A stretch of DNA of 8,325 nt from Chloroflexota bacterium (GTDB lineage: Bacteria; Chloroflexota; UBA6077; JACQUR01). Location of the stretch: assembly GCA_016210245.1 (NCBI GenBank), contig JACQUR010000436.1, forward strand, positions 1-8,325, read 5' to 3'. Positions 1-6,155 of the stretch are shown here, one piece after another (position 1 is the first letter of the stretch; the number at the start of each line of letters is the position of its first letter). The position numbers and the translations under genes were made by a program. The notes below the pieces were generated by a model that was given only the letters and a program-made list of their open reading frames with translations, was not told where the DNA came from and made no database searches.

Positions 1-806
1 AGCACGCTCACCCGCTCGGTGGCCAGGAAGCCGCCGACGGCCACGCCTCCGCCCAATCCCTTCGCCACGGTCATGATGTCCGGCTCGACGCCGAACTGGG
101 TGTGGCCCCACAGGGTACCCAGGCGTCCAATGCCCGTCTGGACCTCGTCGGCGATGAACAGCAGGTTCTTGGCGTCGCACCACGCCCGCACCTGCTGCAG
201 GTAGTCCTCGCTGGGCACGTTCACCCCGCCCTCGCCCTGGACCGGCTCGAGCATGACCGCCACGGTGGTCTCGTTGGTCGCCGCTTTGATGGCCTCGAGG
301 TCGTTGAACGGGACGTTCACGAAGCCGTCTGGCAGCGGTCGGAAGGGCTCCTGGTAGGCCGGCTTGCCGGTCGCCGCCACCATGGCCAGGGTGCGGCCGT
401 GGAACGAGCCCAGGGTGGTGATGACGCCGTAGGCGCCGCCGCGATGGCGCTTGCCCCACTTGCGGGCCAGCTTGATCGCCCCCTCGTTGGCCTCCGCACC
501 GCTGTTGCCGAGGAAAGCGCGGTCCAGCGGGCTGTGGTCGACCAGCAGCTTGGCCAGCTCGAGCTGCGGGATGGTATAGAACTGGTTGGAGGTGTGAATG
601 AGCTGCTGGGCCTGGTTGGTGAGCGCCTCGACCATGACCGGGTGGCAGTGGCCCAGGGTGTTCACCGCCCAGCCGGCGATCAGGTCCAGGTACTCCTTGC
701 CGTTCTCGTCCCAGAGCCGGGACCCTTCACCGCGCACGGCGACCACGGGGGAGCGCTTGGCAACGTGAAAGAAGACCTGGCTCTCAAGCTCTGGCCAAGA
801 CGTCAT
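1..806 (-). CDS. argD: Acetylornithine aminotransferase ArgD, 3' end beyond the window
   Basis: This is a class III pyridoxal-phosphate aminotransferase that makes N-acetylornithine from N-acetylglutamate semialdehyde and glutamate in the cytoplasm. The first 268 codons are present, about two thirds of a usual 400-residue enzyme. Visible motifs in order are NSGAEAN (101-107, phosphate-binding turn), FHGRT (135-139), EPVQGEGG (187-194), ADEVQTGIGR (219-228, with Asp220 expected at the pyridine nitrogen) and AKGLGGG (248-254), where Lys249 is the expected Schiff-base lysine. The ATG start at 806-804 has a GAGGAG Shine-Dalgarno at 814-819 with 7-base spacing. It follows argB and a 36-codon frame on the same strand and is probably the fourth or fifth gene of the arginine operon. 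ArgD enzymes often also accept succinyldiaminopimelate; the sequence cannot settle this. The context makes arginine synthesis the main role. Confidence 0.97.
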   Translation of the reverse strand, partial: MTSWPELESQVFFHVAKRSPVVAVRGEGSRLWDENGKEYLDLIAGWAVNTLGHCHPVMVEALTNQAQQLIHTSNQFYTIPQLELAKLLVDHSPLDRAFLGNSGAEANEGAIKLARKWGKRHRGGAYGVITTLGSFHGRTLAMVAATGKPAYQEPFRPLPDGFVNVPFNDLEAIKAATNETTVAVMLEPVQGEGGVNVPSEDYLQQVRAWCDAKNLLFIADEVQTGIGRLGTLWGHTQFGVEPDIMTVAKGLGGGVAVGGFLATERVSV

Positions 807-813
807 AGGTATG

Positions 814-819
814 CTCCTC
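814..819 (-). promoter_or_regulatory. Ribosome binding site of argD
   Basis: GAGGAG on the minus strand, 7 bases before the argD ATG. It fixes the start and lies directly next to the heptamer hairpin at 826-881, so folding of that hairpin could affect access to it. Confidence 0.75.
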
Positions 820-825
820 TACGGA

Positions 826-888
826 GTCGACAGTCCACAGTCGAAAGGACGCCAGCAGACTGTAGACTGTGGACTGTCGACGGTCGAC
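826..888. repeat. Inverted 7-base repeats forming a 17-bp hairpin between argB and argD
   Basis: GTCGACAGTCCACAGTC at 826-842 is the exact reverse complement of 865-881, with a 22-base loop. The right arm is part of a tandem array with period 7: GACTGTA (858-864), GACTGTG (865-871), GACTGTC (872-878), GACGGTC (879-885), then GAC. The left arm is the same array in the opposite orientation. No run of T follows on the transcribed strand, so this does not look like a standard intrinsic terminator. In the operon transcript it would fold just ahead of the argD ribosome binding site. It resembles in design, but not in sequence, the repeat between argC and argJ. Confidence 0.85.
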
Positions 889-893
889 TTGGT

Positions 894-1004
894 TTAGTGC
901 TTTTGCTCCTGAGGGAATTCTCTCAGGAAGACCGTCACGGCTGCAATCAGGGCGGCGATGAGCGCCTTGCGCAGCGCTGCCTGCATGGCCGGGGATAGTG
1001 GCAT
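894..1004 (-). CDS. Possible 36-residue small membrane protein between argB and argD
   Basis: I do not recognise this product. The frame starts with ATG at 1004-1002 and ends with TAA at 896-894. A GAGGAG Shine-Dalgarno sits at 1010-1015, 5 bases before the ATG, and the argB stop is only 12 bases upstream, so translation could be coupled to argB. The product starts MPLSPAMQAALRK, has a hydrophobic stretch at residues 14-27 (ALIAALIAAVTVFL) and ends with the polar tail REFPQEQKH. This looks like a single membrane-inserted or amphipathic helix with positive charge before it. Its position, strand and start signal argue for a real gene. Its size allows chance, and a near-perfect palindrome covers its last third, so a structured RNA element is the main alternative. 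Conservation of the frame in relatives is unknown. Confidence 0.5.
   Translation of the reverse strand: MPLSPAMQAALRKALIAALIAAVTVFLREFPQEQKH
907..928. repeat. Near-perfect 22-bp palindrome in the argB-argD joint
   Basis: The 22 bases are self-complementary around GAATTC (915-920), with 10 of 11 base pairs matching; the exception is 914 with 921. The palindrome lies inside the last third of the small frame at 894-1004, where it would encode about residues 26-33. It could be a protein-binding site or an RNA fold that shapes the message between argB and argD. No protein family can be named from it. Confidence 0.6.
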
Positions 1005-1009
1005 GGTTG

Positions 1010-1015
1010 CTCCTC
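1010..1015 (-). promoter_or_regulatory. Ribosome binding site of the small frame
   Basis: GAGGAG on the minus strand, 5 bases before the ATG at 1004 and one base after the argB stop codon (1017-1019). It is as strong as the argD site, which is the main reason to take the 36-codon frame seriously. argD has its own site, so this one is not needed for argD. Confidence 0.6.
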
Positions 1016-1016
1016 G

Positions 1017-1979
1017 TCACCCCTCGTGGGCAATCATCGTCCCCACGCCCTGGTCGGTGAACAGCTCGCGCAGCAGGGCGTGGGGTACCCGCCCGTCGAT
1101 GATGTGCGCGCGCGGCACCGTCTCCAGCGCCTCGACGCACGCCTCCACCTTGGGGATCATCCCGCCCCGCAGGACGCCGGACTCCATCAGCCCGCGCACC
1201 TGCCCGACGGAGATCTGGCTGATCAGGTTGCCCTGCCGGTCGAGCACGCCCGGCACGTCGGTGAACAGGATGAATTTCTCGGCCCGCAGCGCGCGGGCCA
1301 GCGCGCCTGCGGCGCTATCGGCGTTGATATTCAACGGCTGCCCGCCCGGCCCGCTGCCGACCGGCGCCACGACCACCACGTAGCCTGCCTGGAGCAGCGC
1401 CTCGACCGGGGCCAGGTCCACAGCCACCACGTCGCCCACCAGGCCCAGGCGCTCGTCCCGCAGCCGGGCCTGCAAGAGGGCGCCGTCCACGCCAGACAGG
1501 CCCACCGCCTTCACCCCCAGGGCGTTCAGGCCGGCCACCAGGTCGTTGTTGACCAGCCCCACCAGGACCATGCGCACCACGTCCAGGGTTTCCGCATCGG
1601 TGTAGCGGCGCCCCTCCACGAAGCGCGTCTCCCGCCCGAGCTGGGCGAGCCAGTGCGAGATGAGCGCGCCGCCGCCGTGGACCACCACGGGGTTGACCCC
1701 CACCCGGCGCAGCCAGGCCAGGTCCTCGAGCACCGTGCCCTCGTCGCCCACGCTGCCGCCAACCTTGACGACGACCGTCTTGCCCACGTAGCGGCTCAGG
1801 TAGGGCAGGGCCTCCAGCAGACTGGCGACAGGATCAGGCGACTCGGACGGGCGGGCAGAGACGCCCGCCCCACCGGCGGCAGAGACGCCCGCCCCATGCT
1901 CACGGCTGTCCCCGCGTCTCCGCGTCTCCGCGTCCCCGCGTCCGGTCAGGCCCGCCCCGTGCTCAAGTGGTGTACTCAC
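1017..1979 (-). CDS. argB: N-acetylglutamate kinase ArgB with a repeat-derived N-terminal extension
   Basis: This amino-acid-kinase family enzyme phosphorylates N-acetylglutamate with ATP, the second step of ornithine synthesis. In the 320-residue product, family homology starts near residue 49. LLEALPYLSRYVGK (54-67) resembles the N-helix of hexameric, arginine-inhibited kinases. Then come VKVGGS (71-76), HGGG (101-104), RFVEGRRYTD (119-128), NINAD (217-221), DVPGV (241-245) and GGMIPKV (272-278). The C-terminal pattern H300, E305 and FTDQGVGT (307-314) also fits arginine-sensitive members. The start is GTG at 1979-1977, with GGTGGAG at 1984-1990, overlapping the end of argJ by 17 bases. No other ATG, GTG or TTG exists in frame before codon 65. 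Residues 1-48 are largely encoded by tandem repeats (8-base units, then a 24-base direct repeat) and are absent from typical family members of 260-300 residues. A GTG at codon 65 would give an E. coli-like enzyme without the N-helix; I think this is less likely. Confidence 0.97.
   Translation of the reverse strand: MSTPLEHGAGLTGRGDAETRRRGDSREHGAGVSAAGGAGVSARPSESPDPVASLLEALPYLSRYVGKTVVVKVGGSVGDEGTVLEDLAWLRRVGVNPVVVHGGGALISHWLAQLGRETRFVEGRRYTDAETLDVVRMVLVGLVNNDLVAGLNALGVKAVGLSGVDGALLQARLRDERLGLVGDVVAVDLAPVEALLQAGYVVVVAPVGSGPGGQPLNINADSAAGALARALRAEKFILFTDVPGVLDRQGNLISQISVGQVRGLMESGVLRGGMIPKVEACVEALETVPRAHIIDGRVPHALLRELFTDQGVGTMIAHEG
1849..1896. repeat. 24-base-period direct repeat and GC-rich hairpin inside the argB 5' end
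   Basis: A 19-base unit at 1854-1872 (GGCAGAGACGCCCGCCCCA) is repeated exactly at 1878-1896, giving a 24-base period. The first copy also forms a perfect hairpin, GGGCGGGC (1849-1856) against GCCCGCCC (1863-1870), with a 6-base loop. The period is a multiple of three, so ArgB reads through as two similar octapeptides, with GAGVSA in each. This looks like an intergenic repeat that came to lie in frame. Confidence 0.9.
1912..1943. repeat. Four-copy 8-base tandem repeat inside the argB 5' end
   Basis: On the plus strand the units are CCGCGTCT (1912-1919), CCGCGTCT (1920-1927), CCGCGTCC (1928-1935) and CCGCGTCC (1936-1943), differing only in the last base. In the argB frame they encode about residues 13-23 (GRGDAETRRRG). 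Such GGAGACGC-type octamers are typical of non-coding microsatellites, and their presence in a conserved gene's 5' end is odd. Confidence 0.92.
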
Positions 1980-3177
1980 TGTTCTCCACCACGTACTGCT
2001 CGGTCAGGTCGCAGCCCCAGGCGAGTGCGCGCGCGTCGCCCAGGCCGAGATCGACCTCGATGCGCACCCGCTCGGTCTGGAGCAGCTCCCGCACCGCGGC
2101 CCGGTCGAAGGGTACGCCCACCCCGCCCTCGGCCACCACCTGGCCGGCCAGCGCTACGGAGGTACGGCCCGGGTCCACCTGGGCGGTGGAGTAGCCGATT
2201 GCGCCCAGCACCCGCCCCCAGTTGGGGTCGGCACCGTGGATGGCCGCCTTCACCAGGTTGGAGCCAGCCACCGCCCGAGCGGCGGCGCGGGCGTCGGCCA
2301 GCGTGTACGCCCCGCGCACCTCGACCTCGATCAAGCGGGTCGCCCCTTCGCCATCGCCGGCGATCGCCTGGGCCAGGTACCCGCACACCACGTCCAGGGC
2401 GGCCGAGAACGCGGCTGCGGCCGGAGACCCCTCGGCCAGCATGGGCCCGCCCGCCGCGCCGTTGGCGAAGAGGTAGACCGAGTCGTTGGTGCTGGTGTCA
2501 CGGTCGACGGAGATCATGTTGAACGAGGCGCCCACACTCTGGCGCAGCAGCCGCTGGAGCAGACTCGGCTCGACGGCCACGTCGGTGGTGACAAAGGCGA
2601 GCATGGTGGCCATGTTCGGGTGGATCATGCCCGCTCCCTTGGCCATGCCGCCCACCCGGTACCGCCGCCCGTCGGCCTCGAACTCGACCGCCAGCAGCTT
2701 GGGCCGGCTGTCGGTGGTCATGATGCTCAGCGCCGCCTGGGGGCCGCCCTGGCGCGTCAGCTCCAGCCGCTCCAGCCCGGCGACGATCTTCTCCATGGGC
2801 AGGGGTACGCCGATGACGCCGGTAGAGGCCACCAGCATCACCTCCGCTGGCGCGCCAACCTTCCGCGCTGCCAGCTCGGCCATCTGGCGCGCGTCGCTCA
2901 GGCCGCGCTCGCCGGTGCAGGCGTTGGCGCAGCCGCTGTTGAACACCACCCCGACTGCGCGGCCCCGGGCCACGCGCTCGCGGCTGACCAGCACCGGCGC
3001 GGCCGCGAAGCTACTGGTGGTGAACGTCCCGGCCACCGCGGCCGGCCGCTCCGAGACCAGCATGCCGAGATCCAGGCGCCCCGCGGTGGCCTTGATGCCG
3101 GCCGCGATGCTGCCGGCCAGGTAGCCTTGGGGCGCGGTCACCCCCTCGCCCTCCACGCGCTGCAGCTCGTTCGTCAC
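1963..3177 (-). CDS. argJ: Glutamate N-acetyltransferase / ornithine acetyltransferase ArgJ
   Basis: ArgJ transfers the acetyl group of N-acetylornithine to glutamate, releasing ornithine and recycling the acetyl group. Some members also use acetyl-CoA for the first step. The 404-residue product is of usual length. The precursor cleaves itself into alpha and beta chains at an Ala-Thr bond; here that is Ala190-Thr191 in HPNMATML (186-193), with Thr191 as the nucleophile. STG (118-120) fits the oxyanion-hole region, KGAGMIHPNMATM (180-192) is the family signature, and DTSTNDS (227-233), GDGEGATR (274-281) and the terminal ENSEYTT are also typical. The start is GTG at 3177-3175 after an AGGGGAG site at 3182-3188. 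The gene overlaps argB by 17 bases and follows argC after a 132-base repeat-filled gap. Whether it is mono- or bifunctional cannot be read from the sequence. Confidence 0.98.
   Translation of the reverse strand: MTNELQRVEGEGVTAPQGYLAGSIAAGIKATAGRLDLGMLVSERPAAVAGTFTTSSFAAAPVLVSRERVARGRAVGVVFNSGCANACTGERGLSDARQMAELAARKVGAPAEVMLVASTGVIGVPLPMEKIVAGLERLELTRQGGPQAALSIMTTDSRPKLLAVEFEADGRRYRVGGMAKGAGMIHPNMATMLAFVTTDVAVEPSLLQRLLRQSVGASFNMISVDRDTSTNDSVYLFANGAAGGPMLAEGSPAAAAFSAALDVVCGYLAQAIAGDGEGATRLIEVEVRGAYTLADARAAARAVAGSNLVKAAIHGADPNWGRVLGAIGYSTAQVDPGRTSVALAGQVVAEGGVGVPFDRAAVRELLQTERVRIEVDLGLGDARALAWGCDLTEQYVVENSEYTT
1984..1990 (-). promoter_or_regulatory. Ribosome binding site supporting the GTG start of argB
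   Basis: GGTGGAG on the minus strand lies within the last codons of argJ, 4 bases before GTG 1979. With the absence of other standard starts ahead of the N-helix, it supports translation of the repeat-derived extension and coupling to argJ. Confidence 0.6.
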
Positions 3178-3192
3178 CTCTCTCCCCTCATA

Positions 3193-3314
3193 CGTAATGC
3201 GTAAAACGTGAAGCGTAAAACGTAAAACGTAATGCGTCAGGCGTTATCGCGCTTGTGCAGTTACGTATGCCGCATTACGTTTTACGTTTCACGTTTCACG
3301 TTTTACGTTTCACG
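3193..3314. repeat. Facing six-unit heptamer arrays between argC and argJ
   Basis: The left arm (3193-3234) has six 7-base units: CGTAATG, CGTAAAA, CGTGAAG, CGTAAAA, CGTAAAA, CGTAATG. The right arm (3273-3314) has six units of the same family in the opposite orientation (CATTACG, TTTTACG, TTTCACG, TTTCACG, TTTTACG, TTTCACG on the plus strand). Aligned as a hairpin, 37 of 42 positions pair, with a 38-base loop. The outermost right unit supplies the argC stop codon (3310-3312). The arrays are AT-richer than the genes around them. The element fills nearly the whole gap and would form a long stem in the operon transcript. No T-run follows, so a simple terminator is unlikely; mRNA stability or segmental expression is possible. 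Confidence 0.95.
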
Positions 3315-4341
3315 GATAAACCGCCAACCCCTCCAACCCCGCCGTCGGGCGCAGGCCGAGCATCAGGTTCATGTTGTGGATCGCCTGGCCGGCCGCGCCC
3401 TTGACCAGGTTGTCGATGCAGGAGATAACGATCACCTGGCCGGTGGCCTCCTGCACCAGCGGGTAGACCAGGCACAGGTTGCTGCCCAGGGTCTGCTTGG
3501 TGGCCGGCGGGGCGTCCACCACCCGGGTGAAGGGCTGATCGGCGTAGAAGGCGCGATAGCGCTCCATCACCTGATGCTGGGCCAGCGGCTGGGCCAGGCG
3601 TGCGTAGCAGGTGGCCAGGATGCCACGGGTCATCGGGACCAGGTGGGGCACGAAGGTGACCTGGAGGGGTACCCCGTCCGCGGCGTGCTCGCGCGCCCGG
3701 TTCCTGGCCTCCTGTAGCTCCTGGGCGATCTCCGGCTGGTGGCGGTGGCCCTGCAGACCGTAGGCCTGGACGTTCTCGTTGACCTCGCAGTAGTGATTGA
3801 CCTCGAGCTTCATGGTCCGCCCGGCGCCCGACACCCCGGACTTGGCGTCGACGATCACCTGGGGTTCGACCGCGTCGATGATGGGCGCCAGGCCGAGGAT
3901 GGAGGCGGTGGGATAGCAGCCCGGGTTGGCCACCAGCCGCGCCCGGGCGATCGCAGGCCAGTGCAGCTCCGGCAGCCCGTAGACCGCCTCTGGCAGCAGC
4001 GAGGGCGAGGGGTGGTGGCCGTACCAGCGCTCGTAGGTGGCCAGGTCGTGCAGCCGGTAGTCGGCCGAGATGTCGATCACCCAGCGGGCACGCCGCAGCA
4101 GCTCGGGCACGAGCTCGGCCGAGGCGTGGTGCGGCAGCGCGGTGAAGCACACGTCGACCTCATCTAGATCCTCCTGGATAGCCAGCCCGAGCGGGGCGAG
4201 ATGCGGGAAGACCTGGCCGAGCGGCTTGCCGGCCGCGCTCCGCCCGGTCACCTGGGTGAGCCGCACCTCCGGGTGGCAGGCCAGGAGGCGGGCCAGCTCG
4301 GCCCCGGCGTACCCGGTGACGTTGACAATGCCTGCTTTCAT
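3310..4341 (-). CDS. argC: N-acetyl-gamma-glutamyl-phosphate reductase ArgC
   Basis: ArgC reduces N-acetylglutamyl phosphate to the semialdehyde with NADPH, the third step of ornithine synthesis. The 343-residue product is full length for the family. The N-terminal dinucleotide fold starts with VTGYAGAEL (8-16). The catalytic cysteine is Cys142 in NPGCYPT (139-145). DAKSGVSGAG (165-174), GHRHQPEI (198-205), PHLVPMTRGI (232-241) and KGAAGQAIHNMN (314-325) are the remaining conserved blocks, and the ending in YP is usual. The ATG start at 4341-4339 has a weak GGGG site at 4347-4350. It is the first gene of the arginine cluster and lies behind a good promoter. Its stop codon is formed by the first unit of the heptamer array, with no loss of conserved C-terminal sequence. 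Confidence 0.98.
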   Translation of the reverse strand: MKAGIVNVTGYAGAELARLLACHPEVRLTQVTGRSAAGKPLGQVFPHLAPLGLAIQEDLDEVDVCFTALPHHASAELVPELLRRARWVIDISADYRLHDLATYERWYGHHPSPSLLPEAVYGLPELHWPAIARARLVANPGCYPTASILGLAPIIDAVEPQVIVDAKSGVSGAGRTMKLEVNHYCEVNENVQAYGLQGHRHQPEIAQELQEARNRAREHAADGVPLQVTFVPHLVPMTRGILATCYARLAQPLAQHQVMERYRAFYADQPFTRVVDAPPATKQTLGSNLCLVYPLVQEATGQVIVISCIDNLVKGAAGQAIHNMNLMLGLRPTAGLEGLAVYP

Positions 4342-4354
4342 GGTGTCCCCAACG

Positions 4355-4384
4355 GGTTGGAGGTTGGAGGTTGAAGGTTAGAGG
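4355..4384. repeat. GGTTGGA heptamer array in the presumed argC leader
   Basis: Plus-strand units are GGTTGGA (4355-4361), GGTTGGA (4362-4368), GGTTGAA (4369-4375), GGTTAGA (4376-4382) and GG. In the argC transcript this reads as repeats of CCAACCT, giving a pyrimidine-rich leader. CUCCAA in these units can pair with UUGGGG just before the argC ATG, so an RNA switch-like effect on translation is possible but unproven. Confidence 0.9.
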
Positions 4385-4397
4385 AACGGATGGGCTG

Positions 4398-4426
4398 ATT
4401 ATAGCCAAGGCCTAGAGGGGGAGCAA
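4398..4426 (-). promoter_or_regulatory. Sigma-A-type promoter of the arginine cluster
   Basis: On the minus strand, TTGCTC (4426-4421) and a perfect TATAAT (4403-4398) are separated by 17 bases. The -10 matches consensus fully, which is unlikely by chance in this GC-rich DNA, and the -35 matches at 3 of 6 positions. Transcription would start near 4391, giving a leader of about 50 bases that contains the GGTTGGA array. I see no ArgR-type operator around it. Confidence 0.7.
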
Positions 4427-4430
4427 TCGG

Positions 4431-6155
4431 TCACAACTCGAGCGGGGAAGAGGCGCGCTGGTAGTGCTCCTCGCGCAGCCGGTTGACGATGGCCAGGGTC
4501 TCGGTGCTCGAGACGCCGAAGCGGTGCAGCGAATGGCGGATCATCTCCAGCCCCGCCTCAAAGGGTGGGTGGACCACCTCGGTGGCGCCGCTCTGGCGCA
4601 ACAGCTCCAGCGCCTCGTGGTGCCCGGCCCGGGCGATGATGTCCACGCGCGGGTACAGGCGGCGGGCGATCCGGACCACCGCCTCGGTGGCCAGCGAATC
4701 GGGGATCGTGATCGCCAGGACCCGCGCCCGCTCCAGCCTGGCCCGCTCCAGGACGCGCTCGTTGCTGGCATCCCCGAAGATGTGGGGGACGTGTCGGCGG
4801 TGGAGGTCTTCGATCACGCTGGGATCGTGGTCGATCACCAGGTAGCGGAAGCCGCGCTGCTCCAGGGCGTGGGCCAGGCTACGCCCTAGTTCGCCAAAGC
4901 CCGCGATGACCGCGTGCCAGCCCTCCAGGGCGAGCGGCGCCACCTCGTGGGGTTGGTCGTGCTCGCGGCGGAGCGGGCCGGCCAGAGGCAGCGTCTCCGC
5001 CCAGTGCGCGGCGCGCGGGCCCAGGCGCAGGGCAAAGGGCGTCAGCGGGATGGTGATCAACGCGGCCACCAGGGTCAGAGAGTACAGGTCGGGCGGGATG
5101 AGGCCGCTCTGCACGCCGCTCTCGGCCAGCACGAAGGAGAACTCGCCCACCTGCACCATGCCCAGCCCGGCTCGGAGCGCCACGCCTATCGGCATGCCCA
5201 GCGCCACGATCGGCAGGGCCGTGAGCGCGAGCTTGCCGGGCACGATCACGGCGAGGGCCAGCGCCACCAGGCCGGGCTCTCGGAGCAGGAAGGCCGGGTC
5301 CAGCAGCATGCCGAGCGAGACGAAGAACAGAATGCTGAAGATGTCGCGCAGCGGGAGGATATCCGCCAGGATCTGGTGGGTGAAGGCCGACTCGGACACC
5401 ACCAGGCCGGCGATGAACGCCCCGAAGGCCAGGCTCAGGCCCAGCAGCGCGGCGGCCGCGGCGGTGCCCAGGGCGAGCGCCACCACGGCCAGCAGGAACA
5501 ACTCCCTCGAGCGGGTGAGCGCCACCCGGAAGAGCAGGGCCGGGATGAGGTGCGAGCCCAGGTAGACCACCGCGCCGACGATGGCGGTGGCCTTGAGCAG
5601 CGCGAGCACGACGTCCTGCGCCAGGGTTGGGCTGGCGCTGCCCAGGGCCGGCAGCACGACCACCATCGGCACCACGCTCAGATCCTGGACGATCAGCATG
5701 GCCACCAGGATGCGGCCGTAGGCAGTGTCCACCTCCGCCCGGTCCATCAGCACGCGCAGCACCACCATGGTGCTGGAGAGCGCCAGCAGGCTGCCGAAGA
5801 AGACGCCCACCGCCAGCGGCCAGCCCAGGCCGAGGCCGACCAGGGCACCGAGGCCGACCGTGCCCAGGACCTGGCCGACGCCGCCCAGCAGCGTGGCGGC
5901 CTGGGTGCGGCGCAGGTGCCCCATGGAGAACTGCACCCCGAGGCCGAACATCAGGAAGACGACGCCCATCTCGGCCAGCAGACGCACCCGGCCTACCTCG
6001 GACACGGCCATGGACGTGTGCGGGCCGATGGCCAGGCCGGCGAGCAGGTAGCCAACCAGCGGGGAGAGGCGGAGGCGCTGCGCCAGCAGCCCGCCCAGCA
6101 GCGCGGTGGTGAAGGCGACCGCCAGGTCGAGGAAGAGCCCGAGTTGCTCAGGCAT
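4431..6155 (-). CDS. KefB-type monovalent cation/proton antiporter with an RCK domain
   Basis: This inner-membrane protein of the CPA2 family probably exchanges or releases potassium against protons. The 574-residue product has a Na+/H+ exchanger-type membrane domain at about 5-380 with a dozen hydrophobic segments. Visible family motifs are LSSTMVVLRV (126-135), QDLSVVPM (157-164, with Asp158 as the likely transport acid), GAFIAGLVVSES (245-256), FFVSLGMLLDP (277-287) and QVGEFSFVLA (335-344). A cytoplasmic RCK/TrkA-N domain follows, with the nucleotide-binding turn GFGELG (419-424), the acid end of strand two at IDHD (441-444) and GDAS (461-464). There is no clear TrkA-C domain. The ATG at 6155-6153 was chosen because it directly precedes the first membrane segment; the frame stays open 138 codons further but that part is unlike a protein. 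Substrate (K+ or Na+) and any glutathione control cannot be told from sequence. Confidence 0.92.
   Translation of the reverse strand: MPEQLGLFLDLAVAFTTALLGGLLAQRLRLSPLVGYLLAGLAIGPHTSMAVSEVGRVRLLAEMGVVFLMFGLGVQFSMGHLRRTQAATLLGGVGQVLGTVGLGALVGLGLGWPLAVGVFFGSLLALSSTMVVLRVLMDRAEVDTAYGRILVAMLIVQDLSVVPMVVVLPALGSASPTLAQDVVLALLKATAIVGAVVYLGSHLIPALLFRVALTRSRELFLLAVVALALGTAAAAALLGLSLAFGAFIAGLVVSESAFTHQILADILPLRDIFSILFFVSLGMLLDPAFLLREPGLVALALAVIVPGKLALTALPIVALGMPIGVALRAGLGMVQVGEFSFVLAESGVQSGLIPPDLYSLTLVAALITIPLTPFALRLGPRAAHWAETLPLAGPLRREHDQPHEVAPLALEGWHAVIAGFGELGRSLAHALEQRGFRYLVIDHDPSVIEDLHRRHVPHIFGDASNERVLERARLERARVLAITIPDSLATEAVVRIARRLYPRVDIIARAGHHEALELLRQSGATEVVHPPFEAGLEMIRHSLHRFGVSSTETLAIVNRLREEHYQRASSPLEL

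Noticed and set aside
826..881. Intrinsic terminator between argB and argD
   Set aside because: The hairpin has no following T-run on the transcribed strand, and argD continues the same pathway downstream.
102..998. Plus-strand frame of 298 codons opposite argD
   Set aside because: It is the antisense of conserved ArgD codons; the translation has no family features and long antisense frames are expected in GC-rich genes.
784..1140. Minus-strand frame of 118 codons across the argB-argD joint
   Set aside because: It overlaps both argB and argD in another frame and has no own start signal; the 36-codon frame at 894-1004 is better supported.
1026..2522. Plus-strand frame of 498 codons opposite argB and argJ
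   Set aside because: It crosses two genes with clear catalytic motifs on the other strand; the product is low-complexity and rich in H, R, P and Q, typical of an antisense shadow.
3193..3314. CRISPR array
   Set aside because: Units are 7 bases, directly adjacent and without spacers, so this is a microsatellite-like inverted array.
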